A DNA stretch of 64,000 nucleotides, taken from Natronorubrum tibetense GA33 (GTDB lineage Archaea; Halobacteriota; Halobacteria; Halobacteriales; Natrialbaceae). The notes under the pieces are model-generated. The model was given only the letters and a program-made list of their open reading frames with translations, had not been told where the DNA came from and made no database searches. The translations under genes were made by a program, and so were the position numbers. The stretch is from positions 150,971 through 214,970 of the forward strand of contig NZ_KB913020.1 of the NCBI RefSeq assembly GCF_000383975.1. The letters run 5' to 3'. Below, piece by piece: positions 7,983-15,321 of this stretch (position 1 is its first letter; the number at the start of each line of letters is the position of its first letter).

Positions 7983-8303
7983 TTACGAGGTCTCGGTAGT
8001 AGCCTCGAGTTCGCTCGCATCTAACTCCTCGTTCAGATAGGCTTCCCCCTCCTCAGTAATTCCATAGAGGCCTCGAGAAATCCGCTCGAGCAGTCCATAC
8101 TCCGCGAGAACCGGACAACGATTCCTGGCATGGCCGGACGTTGGCCCACCGAGATCCTCGATGGCCGTCGGCGTCAAATTGCCGTGTTCACGGACTAACT
8201 CGAGTATTCTGTCGTCCGACGGAACCATCCAGTCCGCAGCTTGGCGCATCTTGTTCGAAGCATCGAAGTCCATAACCATACGAATACTGGTTATCTGTGC
8301 CAA
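7983..8303 (-). CDS. PhiH1-repressor-like winged-helix regulator
   Basis: A 106-residue protein whose core ADWMVPSDDRILELVREHGN, then LTPTAIEDLGG, RCPVLAEYGLLERISRGLYGIT and a GxAYL end, is the common haloarchaeal family named after the phage PhiH1 repressor. It binds DNA as a winged helix. Start choice is open: ATGs at 8303, 8279 and 8249 (MRQAADW) are all in frame, and family members often begin near the last. A TATA-like TTAATATAGC at about 8364 on this strand could serve the longest form. GC-rich chromosome-type codon use resumes here, so it marks the right edge of the island. Confidence 0.8.
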   Translation of the reverse strand: MAQITSIRMVMDFDASNKMRQAADWMVPSDDRILELVREHGNLTPTAIEDLGGPTSGHARNRCPVLAEYGLLERISRGLYGITEEGEAYLNEELDASELEATTETS

Positions 8304-8365
8304 TTTGCCACCAGTCTGCGTAGAATTGCCTAGAGCAACGCAGCACTGACGACTTGCCAGTAAGC

Positions 8366-8474
8366 TATATTAATGGTTAGTGAGAAGTTGTTGTTGACCT
8401 GCCCTTTCGGACTGAAAGTCCGACGTGCTAAGGACACGCCGGGGTCGGGTCACCCGTTACACGAGATTCCGACC
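8366..8474 (+). promoter_or_regulatory. Promoter and structured leader before the unknown cluster
   Basis: CTATATTAAT at about 8365 to 8374 is a good TATA box. The expected transcript would begin near 8397, leaving a leader of about 78 bases. It contains a perfect hairpin (CGGACT, GAA, AGTCCG at 8408-8422) that can alternatively pair as CTTTC with GAAAG. The same TATA segment lies between divergent genes. Confidence 0.35.
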
Positions 8475-8663
8475 ATGCGAAACGAACGCTCGAGGGGTCA
8501 TAGAGATTACCCCATAGACGACCGTACAGCTAGCCAGCGAGACGACCACCCCCTAATCAACCTGGACGACGAAGCCGTCGCACTCCCACTTCTCAGCGAT
8601 AACGCGCTTGTCGTCGCCAGCGAGGACGCCATCCTCGAGTCCCGCGGAGGACCCCGCCGATGA
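8475..8663 (+). CDS. Small unknown haloarchaeal protein, first gene of a three-gene overlap cluster
   Basis: A 62-residue acidic protein with DYPIDDRTASQRDDHPLINL and VALPLLSDNALVVASEDAIL. I do not recognise a named family. The ATG at 8475 is preferred because it is the first Met before the conserved-looking part and follows the leader described upstream. Its stop overlaps the next ATG in ATGA, so it is translationally coupled to the gene at 8660. No membrane or metal-binding features. Confidence 0.55.
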   Translation: MRNERSRGHRDYPIDDRTASQRDDHPLINLDDEAVALPLLSDNALVVASEDAILESRGGPRR

Positions 8664-9076
8664 CCGACTACATCGTCCCCACGGGCCGAGGCTACCTCGG
8701 CACGCACGCCGTCAGCCCCGGGCGGACGGTCACGCTCTCGACCGGCGTGCTCGGCGACCGGGACTGGACCGATCGGTCTCGAGTCCACGCACTCACACAC
8801 GACGACGGCGTCGCACTCGTCCCCGCGGCCGAGTCGACGGACCCGCTCGCCGCGTACGTGCTGTGCGATCGCTACGACGCCGCTCGAGTCGCCGTCGGAC
8901 AGGTCGCCGTGGCCGAACTCGGGCTCGAGGCCGGCGATTCGGTCCGCGTCTACGATCTCGCGGTGATCGACGACCGACCCGGCCTGTTGCTGGTCGACGC
9001 GGCCGACGATCCGCGACTCGAGGCCGACCGCGACGCGGGGGCCGACGGTGAACGCGATGCGGGGGCTGAGCCGTGA
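8660..9076 (+). CDS. Unknown beta-rich haloarchaeal protein
   Basis: A 138-residue acidic protein with alternating hydrophobic strands (VTLSTGVLGD, VHALTHDDGVALVP, VRVYDLAVIDDRPGLLLVDAAD), suggesting a small beta barrel or sandwich, and a low-complexity acidic tail (DRDAGADGERDAGAEP). Family unknown to me. It overlaps its upstream neighbour by ATGA and its downstream neighbour by GTGA, so the three form one translational unit. Confidence 0.65.
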   Translation: MTDYIVPTGRGYLGTHAVSPGRTVTLSTGVLGDRDWTDRSRVHALTHDDGVALVPAAESTDPLAAYVLCDRYDAARVAVGQVAVAELGLEAGDSVRVYDLAVIDDRPGLLLVDAADDPRLEADRDAGADGERDAGAEP

Positions 9077-9375
9077 CCGACGATTCTGATGATTCCGAGC
9101 CGTCCCCTCCCGCGGAGCAGTCCCCTCCCGTCCCCGAGGCGATGACCACCGAGTGGTTCGTCGACCACCTCGAGGAACTCGACGCACACGTCGCGCGGCT
9201 TCTCGAGTCCATCCCGGAGACGGAGGCGTTCGACGACGAGACGCGCGCCCGTACCAGGCGTCGTCTGCGGGAGATCCGCGCCCAAATCAACCCGCTGTTG
9301 ATCACGCTTCGCTCTCGCGTCGATACCGACGACCGAGGCTCTGGCAGCGAGTCCGATGATCCGCCACTCGAGTGA
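9073..9375 (+). CDS. Small unknown helical haloarchaeal protein
   Basis: A 100-residue protein starting with GTG inside the stop of the previous gene. A disordered acidic/proline N-terminus is followed by helices (FVDHLEELDAHVARLLES, then ARTRRRLREIRAQINPLL). No known domain. Coupling to the gene at 8660 suggests a joint role. Confidence 0.6.
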   Translation: MTDDSDDSEPSPPAEQSPPVPEAMTTEWFVDHLEELDAHVARLLESIPETEAFDDETRARTRRRLREIRAQINPLLITLRSRVDTDDRGSGSESDDPPLE

Positions 9376-9438
9376 CGACTCGGACGGCCCTTCCGACGCC
9401 CGCGTATCGTCGAACAACTACCCACACCATTCGAACCG

Positions 9439-10446
9439 ATGCCATCACCGACAGCAGCCGAGACCGAGGAATCGACCCCTAACCAGCCCGCCCACTCCGA
9501 CCGACGCGACGAGTTCGACCACCTCCGCGAGCGTCTCGAGACCCTCGAGACCCGCCTCGAGCGCAAAGACGACCGGATCGACGACCTCGAGCGGGACCGC
9601 GACCGACTCGAAGCGACCGTCGACCAGCTGGACGGTCGGGTCGCGAAGCTCGAGGCCAAAACCGACCGACTCGAGACCGAAACCGACCGACTCGAGACCG
9701 AAACCGCACGCCTCGACAGCGTCACCGACGCGGCGCTGAACAAGGCCGGCGCGAACAAGGAGCGAATCGCGGAACTGCAGTCCCGCGAACTCGAGAAGGG
9801 CGCGCACCTCCGGACGGAACACATCGACGAGCACGCCGTCACCGTCCCGGAGGGCCGTCTCGAGCGCATCGAGAAGGACGACGGCGCGGCCTACTACCGG
9901 CTGCCCGAGTGCGCCGACCCGCTCGAGCGCGGCGGCGACGTCTCGCTCGCCTACGGCGACCTGCTCCCGATCCAGCAACTCGCGCGGATGGACGACCAGC
10001 GGCGTCGTTCGGCGGCGAACGCCCTCCCCACCAGACTGGCCGCGAAACTCTGGCAGGCGCGAACCGACTCGAGCGTCGGCGACGATCCGTGGGAACGCGG
10101 CTGTAAGGGCGTCGACGAGTTCGTCACCGCGAGCGACCTCAGACACTGGATCCGCCGCAACGAACCCGGCATCAGCGAGAGCTACGCGAAGAAGCTCGTC
10201 TCGCGAACGATCGATTCCCTCCTGGACCTCTCGAAGAACCGGCTCGCGGTGCGCCGGAAGACCGAACGCAAGAACGGCCTCGAGTACACCGAACGACGGG
10301 TGATTCTCCCGACGGACGCCTCGATCCCCGGCGAGACGGGACGGAATGAGGCGATCGACTCGACCCACCGGATCGAGTCGACGAGCCAAACCGAGAACGA
10401 GACACCCGACTCGAGCGACCCGGAGACAGCTGACGTCCACGGATAG
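9439..10446 (+). CDS. Coiled-coil protein with a C-terminal winged-helix-like domain
   Basis: A 335-residue protein. Residues 20 to 115 form a long heptad coiled coil (RLETLETRLERKDDRIDDLE and on), including two identical 21-base units at 9661-9702 that encode TDRLETE twice. Residues 125 to 250 hold a compact domain (VTVPEGRLERIEKDDGAAYY, LLPIQQLARMDD). Residues 240 to 295 (FVTASDLRHWIRR, ESYAKKLVSRTIDSL, LEYTERRVIL) resemble a winged helix. The tail is acidic and disordered. The layout suggests a DNA-binding dimer or a partition or replication accessory factor of a haloarchaeal element; this is inference. It follows the three overlapping genes by 63 bases. Confidence 0.7.
   Translation: MPSPTAAETEESTPNQPAHSDRRDEFDHLRERLETLETRLERKDDRIDDLERDRDRLEATVDQLDGRVAKLEAKTDRLETETDRLETETARLDSVTDAALNKAGANKERIAELQSRELEKGAHLRTEHIDEHAVTVPEGRLERIEKDDGAAYYRLPECADPLERGGDVSLAYGDLLPIQQLARMDDQRRRSAANALPTRLAAKLWQARTDSSVGDDPWERGCKGVDEFVTASDLRHWIRRNEPGISESYAKKLVSRTIDSLLDLSKNRLAVRRKTERKNGLEYTERRVILPTDASIPGETGRNEAIDSTHRIESTSQTENETPDSSDPETADVHG
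9661..9702 (+). repeat. 21-base tandem repeat inside the coiled-coil gene
   Basis: Two perfect 21-base copies (9661-9681 and 9682-9702) encode identical heptads and lengthen the coiled coil by exactly one heptad, so the frame and register are kept. Confidence 0.8.
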
Positions 10447-10774
10447 CCCCGTCCACGGGATCGAAACGCCCCTCGAGAGAGGCCCCACTTCCACTACCCA
10501 CCCACCAACGCAGCCACGCGCGGGTGCTCGCTTCACCGCGGTAGCCGCTGGTCTACCGCTCGAGCGGTCCTCGGCGGTCACGTCGGAGACGCCGAACCGA
10601 TGCCGTCCGGAGACAACAGCTGTCCACGGAGCCACTCGAGCAGTGAGCCGTCGGATGCAGTTCTCGAGGCGACGGCGGCCCCACTCGCCACCGTCTTGCC
10701 GTCCCCTACGCAGTCACCACCGTCTTGCTGTCCCCTACCGCAGTTATTTCTGCCTGGCGAGCATCCCGTCAGCT
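10447..10774. other. Intergenic stretch with a 29-base tandem repeat
   Basis: No convincing coding frame. Two near-identical units (10688-10714 and 10717-10744, starting CCACCGTCTTG) differ at two positions. A weak TATA-like AGTTATTTC at the end of the second unit lies about 30 bases before the ATG at 10775. Confidence 0.45.
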
Positions 10775-10963
10775 ATGTATCGTGCAATCCTCCCCGAGGG
10801 GCAGATCGACTGCGATCGATACGAGCACACCGAGAACGGTATCGAACTCTACGACGCGGACGACCAGTTCATCGCGTTCGTGCCGTACGCGAACCTGCAC
10901 GCGGTGGCGGACCAGGATCTCTACACGAGCGGACGCGGAGACGAAGAGCGGTCGATTATGTAG
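10775..10963 (+). CDS. Small conserved haloarchaeal protein of unknown function
   Basis: A 62-residue protein (MYRAILPEGQIDCDRYEHTE, then NGIELYDADDQFIAFVPYANL) that folds as alternating short strands. I recognise the pattern as a haloarchaeal small-protein family with no known role. The ATG at 10775 has a weak TATA about 30 bases upstream and is therefore probably leaderless. It converges on the TFB gene at 10987. Confidence 0.7.
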   Translation: MYRAILPEGQIDCDRYEHTENGIELYDADDQFIAFVPYANLHAVADQDLYTSGRGDEERSIM

Positions 10964-10986
10964 CCGATCGTCTCGGTAGCACGCGA

Positions 10987-11937
10987 TTAGGCCGGCTGCT
11001 GATCGATCGCCTCGAGCTGTTCCCGGTACCGGTTCCGAACCGTCACTACGGTCGTCTGTGCGGTGTCGGCGACGGCTCGCTGCGGGATCGTCTCGTCACA
11101 GAGCAGACCGGCCGCGTAGATCGCCGCCGCGGCGAAGCCGGTCGGGGACTTCCCGGAGTGCAGTCCCTGCTCGGTCGTCGTGTCGATGATCTCGACGGCC
11201 TTCGTCTCGACCTCTTTCCCGACGTCGAGTTCGGAGCAAAAGCGAGGGACGAACTGACGCGGGTTCGTGGGCTCGAGATTGATATCGAGTTCGTCCGCGA
11301 TGTATCGGTAGGTGCGACCAATCTCTCGTTGATCGACGCGTGAAACGGAGGTTACCTCCTCGAGGCTGCGCGGAATATCCTCCTTACGACACGCAGTGTA
11401 GAGGGCGCTGGTCGCGACGCCTTCGATCGATCGGCCGCGGATGAGGTCCTGATCGAGCGCCTGTCGGTAGATGACGCTTGCGGTCTCCTTGACGGGTCGC
11501 GGAACGCCGAGCGCACTGACCATGCGGTCGATCTCCGAGAGCGCGTACTTGAGGTTGCGTTCGCCGGCGTTTTTGGTCCTGATTCGCTCCTGCCAGACGC
11601 GGAGTCGGTGGAGTTGGCCGTGCTTGTCGGCCGACATGGAGTGACCGTTCGCGTCCTTGTTGCGCCAGTCGATCGTCGTCGTCAGCCCGCGGTCGTGCAT
11701 CGACTGGGTCAGCGGCGCGCCGACGCGGGAGAGTTCGTCGTGTTCCTGGGCGTTGAACGCCCGCCACTCGGGACCGTAGTCGATCGGATCTTCGGTCAGG
11801 ACGAGACCGCACTCTTCACAGACTCGTTCGCCGCGGTCCGGGTCGTGGATGATCGTATCGGTTTCGCAGTCAGGACATAGCCCGGGCTCCGTTTTCGCTG
11901 ATTCTGTCTCCGTATGATCGATAATGGACCGCGTCAT
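10987..11937 (-). CDS. tfb: Transcription initiation factor IIB
   Basis: A 316-residue TFB that recruits RNA polymerase to TATA-bound TBP. The zinc ribbon (CPDC, then CEEC, about residues 21 to 45) is followed by the B-reader and linker region (YGPEWRAFNAQEHDELSRVG, TTIDWRNKDANG) and two cyclin-like repeats (about 120-210 and 215-310), ending with the TVRNRYREQLEAI recognition helix. All usual parts are present, so it should be functional. Haloarchaea carry several TFBs that direct different promoter sets. The start at MTRSIIDH is chosen because the longer upstream frame has no TFB similarity. It lies between accessory genes rather than in a ribosomal or housekeeping setting. Confidence 0.95.
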   Translation of the reverse strand: MTRSIIDHTETESAKTEPGLCPDCETDTIIHDPDRGERVCEECGLVLTEDPIDYGPEWRAFNAQEHDELSRVGAPLTQSMHDRGLTTTIDWRNKDANGHSMSADKHGQLHRLRVWQERIRTKNAGERNLKYALSEIDRMVSALGVPRPVKETASVIYRQALDQDLIRGRSIEGVATSALYTACRKEDIPRSLEEVTSVSRVDQREIGRTYRYIADELDINLEPTNPRQFVPRFCSELDVGKEVETKAVEIIDTTTEQGLHSGKSPTGFAAAAIYAAGLLCDETIPQRAVADTAQTTVVTVRNRYREQLEAIDQQPA

Positions 11938-12748
11938 CAGTAGTGGAAAGAGCCGTGCCGGCACTGTAAGGGGTTCACATGGTTTCGCGAGAAACGCCGA
12001 CTTACTGCTTCGACCGTCGACTGACGACGAATATTCGCCCAGCCGTCTCTGTACGGGTGTTACCAAGAGTTGCGAGCGACTATCACGCGGTGGGAGTCGC
12101 ATCGGGCGACGCAGTATCGATACGATATCGCCGTCCCCGATCGAGTCGGTCAGCGAACCGTGTCGGGATCGTCTCTCATCGGTCGCCCGTAGCTTACCGA
12201 CGTCGAGAACCGGTTTCGCCTGACGATGTTCACTGTGAACACGAGACGTGAAATACGGCAATCGCCCCGACGAGAGGCCGGCGTAAATCACGCGTTCACC
12301 GCGTAAATTCGAGTTTCTCCTTCGAACTGTCGCTCGACTTTATGTCGCTACGAGCAAACGTTCCGAACCAGTGTCGTGTCGCACCTTTACCCCTCGACTT
12401 GGAGACGCGTTTCGTTGCCCCCGACTCTTCCGTACGTACGCGAAAGATACTCTGCCACAATCGATCGATACCGTTCGCATCGATCCGCTACCCGGATCGG
12501 CCACCGAGGTGTCGATTCGGTGCAGTGTCGGCAGACCGGGGAAGTCGATCCGTACCCGCTTTGCAGCCGGTGCGAAACGTGGCCGTCCTTAAGAGTGTCA
12601 GTATTGGTGTACAACTTGGTGTGTCAATCGTGATTGCGATTTGCCGATCAAACAGACAGCGGAACCCGTCGACCCGACAGTATGGTAGACGTTTCTCGCC
12701 CAACGGATGGGACTGGCCCGGCCGTTCAGTGCCTGGAGGTCGAGAGTA
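11938..12748. other. Gene-free 0.8 kb between the TFB gene and the DUF7344 gene
   Basis: Open frames here have shadow-like composition. TATA-like words occur near 12335 (CTTTATG) and 12594 (CTTAAGAG). No RNA gene, repeat or mobile remnant was recognised. Confidence 0.4.
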
Positions 12749-13345
12749 ATGTCGTCGATCGATACCTCGCTTCCGGACGAGATCGCATCGGTCGCCGACT
12801 CAGACGAGGAGCAACGGCTCTCGAAAGACGTTATTTTCGAACTCCTGAAAAACCGCCGCCGTCGAGAAGTCCTCGCGTACTTGCTCGAATCCGACGAAAC
12901 GGTCACGCTCGGTGAACTCGCCGAGCAGATCGCTGCCTGGGAGAACGACACCGAGGTCAGCGCACTCAGTTCGGACCAGCGTAAGCGAGTATACGTTGCC
13001 CTTTACCAAACGCATCTTCCGAAGATGGACGATGCCGGGATCGTCGAATACGATCAGGATCGCGGACTGATCTCGCTCGCGGACAACGCCGATCTGTTGA
13101 TGATGTACCTCGATACGGATACGCATCGACAGGATCGATGGGATCGATGGTACGCGACGCTCAGCGTCGTGGGAGCGGCGCTCGTCACCGGTGCGTTCCT
13201 CGGTGTCCCGCCGCTGTCGTCGATTCCGACGCTCGGACTCGCCGGCGTCGTCGTCGTCGCGTTCTTCCTCCTCTCGGTCGCACACGTCGTGACCAACCGA
13301 GAGCTGGAGCGGAACGTCGACGGCAAACTCTCGCGAATCAAGTAA
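12749..13345 (+). CDS. DUF7344 winged-helix protein with two membrane helices
   Basis: A 198-residue protein. The N-terminal domain (LSKDVIFELLKNRRRREVLA, TVTLGELAEQIAAWEN, then LYQTHLPKMDDAGIVEYD) is the haloarchaeal DUF7344 winged helix. Residues 135 to 180 form two transmembrane helices, so the DNA-binding-like domain is tethered to the membrane. Such proteins are common near glycan and accessory clusters and are assumed to be regulators. The ATG at 12749 places the start just ahead of the domain; an upstream in-frame ATG at 12707 adds residues that do not resemble the family. Confidence 0.85.
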   Translation: MSSIDTSLPDEIASVADSDEEQRLSKDVIFELLKNRRRREVLAYLLESDETVTLGELAEQIAAWENDTEVSALSSDQRKRVYVALYQTHLPKMDDAGIVEYDQDRGLISLADNADLLMMYLDTDTHRQDRWDRWYATLSVVGAALVTGAFLGVPPLSSIPTLGLAGVVVVAFFLLSVAHVVTNRELERNVDGKLSRIK

Positions 13346-13740
13346 CTGTTCTGGCAAGCTGAGGTTGGCTCTTTCGGTGTAAACGGTCTGTAAAACCGGT
13401 CTAACGACCACTACCGTACCGTTATCGTCGATATAGCTCCCGAAAAAGTCACGTTCTTCTCGACGATCCTTCGACGAATACAACCAACTCTCTGGCCTGT
13501 CCGTTTCTGCAGTTCTTCGCTGCACTTCGCACGAAAGTGACGCCTCAATTCGACGCTGTAGATCTCGACCGATGATCCTCTACCCTGTTTCGTCAGTATC
13601 GTGGTCTCTGACACGACGGAGATACCAAATTCCATCAACGCCGTACGTCTCTATTGGCTGACTATTCTATATAGCTGACCGCCAGTTATGGGTGAAATAA
13701 CTACTATATAATATATCGTAGCAGGTGAGTGTACTCCATA
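13346..13740. other. Intergenic region before the flippase operon
   Basis: No gene seen. It becomes AT-rich towards its right end, where a strong TATA box (TATATAATATAT, about 13709 to 13720) lies 27 to 29 bases before the ATG of a 25-codon frame at 13741. Confidence 0.45.
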
Positions 13741-13818
13741 ATGAGCAGTAGACTCCCTCAGGTGCAATGCTCGATAGTGTTCGGGTATCCGATCCCTGAC
13801 ACTCCGGTATCACGGTAA
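13741..13818 (+). CDS. Possible leaderless 25-codon leader peptide upstream of the flippase
   Basis: A 25-residue frame (MSSRLPQVQCSIVFGYPIPD and five more residues, then TAA) whose ATG sits at the spacing expected for a leaderless transcript from the strong TATA box at 13709-13720. It ends 36 bases before the flippase ATG. It may be a translated leader that controls the operon, or chance. Only position and promoter spacing support it. Confidence 0.3.
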   Translation: MSSRLPQVQCSIVFGYPIPDTPVSR

Positions 13819-13854
13819 ACCAGTTCGAACAGTTGTGATCCTTCCCGCTACCAC

Positions 13855-15318
13855 ATGAGTCTCACAGATCGCCTTACCGAAAGATTCAAAATTGAATTTT
13901 TCGGTCGAATCGTGGCAATCGTCGCGAGCGGGCTGTTGATGGTCCTGTTGGCTCGAATGCTCGGACCTGCCGAGTACGGATTGCTGTTTCTCGCTGTTTC
14001 GGTGTTTTCGACGATCGGTATCTTCAGCAAGCTCGGAATCGCGAAATCGGGCGCACGGTACGTGTCGGAGTACAAGGAACGAAACCCAGAGCAGCTCCCA
14101 CATATTTTCCGGACGGTGCTTGCGTTCAACGTAGCTGCGGTCGTGATCGTCGCGGTCGTCATGTACGTCGGCCACGAACGGATCGCCGCCGTCCTTGAAG
14201 AGCCCGATCTGGTCCCGTTCCTCCTATTGGGCGTCCTGTATCTCGCGTTCGAGGCGTTCGCAACGTACGTTCGGTTAATGCTCCAGGGACTCGAGGAGAT
14301 ACAGTTCAGCGCGACGTTGTACGCACTCGAGCAAGGCAGTCGGTTCGTGTTCGCGATTGGACTCGTCGTCCTTGGATTCGGAGCGATTGGCGCGCTCGTC
14401 GGCTACATCTTCGCGTTCGCGATCGTGACGGTGATCGGAATTGGGAGTCTCTACCTCAGATTCTACCGAAATCACGAGGTGTCTGGGTCGATCGAGGACG
14501 GTCTGCCTCGGCGGATCGGCGAGTACTCGGTTCCGTTGACCGCGACGAGTACGGCAAACGTGTTGGACAAGGAGGTCGATACGCTTCTCGTCGGCTTCTT
14601 CTTGAATCCCGTAGCGGTTTCATACTACGTCATTAGCAAACAGGTCATTGAGTTCGTAGAGACGCCGGCTTCGGCGCTTGGATTCACGCTGTCGCCGACC
14701 TATGGGGCACAAAAGGCTGACGGGAACATCGATCAAGCAGCTCGAATCTACGAGACGGCACTCTCGCATACGCTATTGCTTTATATCCCCATCGCAGCGG
14801 GGATCGTTCTCGTTGCCGAACCGACCCTCGAGTTGGTGTTCGGAGCCGAGTATTTGGAGGCGGTGCTCGTTCTCCAGGTACTCGCGTTCTATGCGGTGTT
14901 GCAGTCGATCACGAAACTCACGAGCAACGGTCTCGATTTCCTCGGCCGTGCTCGCGATCGCGCGATAGTAAAAGGGGTGACTGCGGTCATGAACCTCGGT
15001 CTCAATATCATCCTCATTCCGACAATCGGCGTCGTTGGGGCTGCGGTCGCGACGATTATCACCTACTCGCTGTATACGGCCGCGAACGTATACATCATCC
15101 ACCAGGAGTTTCATCTCCGAGTGGGCTATCTCGTCCGCCGTGCAGCGCTGATCTTCGCCGTTACCGGCGTGATGGTCGTTGTCGTCTTTTTGACCGTCTC
15201 CCTTGTTGAGGGGCTACTCTCGCTGATGTTCGTTGTCGCGTTGGGTGTTGCAGTCTGGAGTACGCTCTCGGTTGCGACCGGTTTGCTCGATTTACAACAG
15301 CTTACAAACGTCCTGTAA
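13855..15318 (+). CDS. Wzx-type lipid-linked oligosaccharide flippase
   Basis: A 487-residue integral membrane protein with about 14 transmembrane helices of the MOP/polysaccharide-synthase family, which moves lipid-linked glycans from the inner to the outer face of the membrane. Recognisable stretches are ARMLGPAEYGLLFLAVSVF at the start and NGLDFLGRARDRAI with VMNLGLNIILIPTIGVVGAA near helix 10. It is followed after 3 bases by the fusion gene at 15322, so they are one operon. A paralogue with the same MSLTDR start lies at 22161. Confidence 0.9.
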   Translation: MSLTDRLTERFKIEFFGRIVAIVASGLLMVLLARMLGPAEYGLLFLAVSVFSTIGIFSKLGIAKSGARYVSEYKERNPEQLPHIFRTVLAFNVAAVVIVAVVMYVGHERIAAVLEEPDLVPFLLLGVLYLAFEAFATYVRLMLQGLEEIQFSATLYALEQGSRFVFAIGLVVLGFGAIGALVGYIFAFAIVTVIGIGSLYLRFYRNHEVSGSIEDGLPRRIGEYSVPLTATSTANVLDKEVDTLLVGFFLNPVAVSYYVISKQVIEFVETPASALGFTLSPTYGAQKADGNIDQAARIYETALSHTLLLYIPIAAGIVLVAEPTLELVFGAEYLEAVLVLQVLAFYAVLQSITKLTSNGLDFLGRARDRAIVKGVTAVMNLGLNIILIPTIGVVGAAVATIITYSLYTAANVYIIHQEFHLRVGYLVRRAALIFAVTGVMVVVVFLTVSLVEGLLSLMFVVALGVAVWSTLSVATGLLDLQQLTNVL

Positions 15319-15321
15319 CCC

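Noticed and set aside
8397..8474. Hairpin leader considered as a tRNA or riboswitch
   Set aside because: There is no cloverleaf, no T-loop word and no known riboswitch core; only one clear hairpin.
9445..10635. A long antisense frame over the coiled-coil gene
   Set aside because: GC-rich haloarchaeal genes routinely give long antisense frames; the plus-strand frame has regular heptads and acidic composition, the antisense has not.
11938..12291. An N-terminal extension of the TFB
   Set aside because: The extra 118 residues have no TFB similarity and would precede the zinc ribbon; the Met at 11937 gives the normal length.
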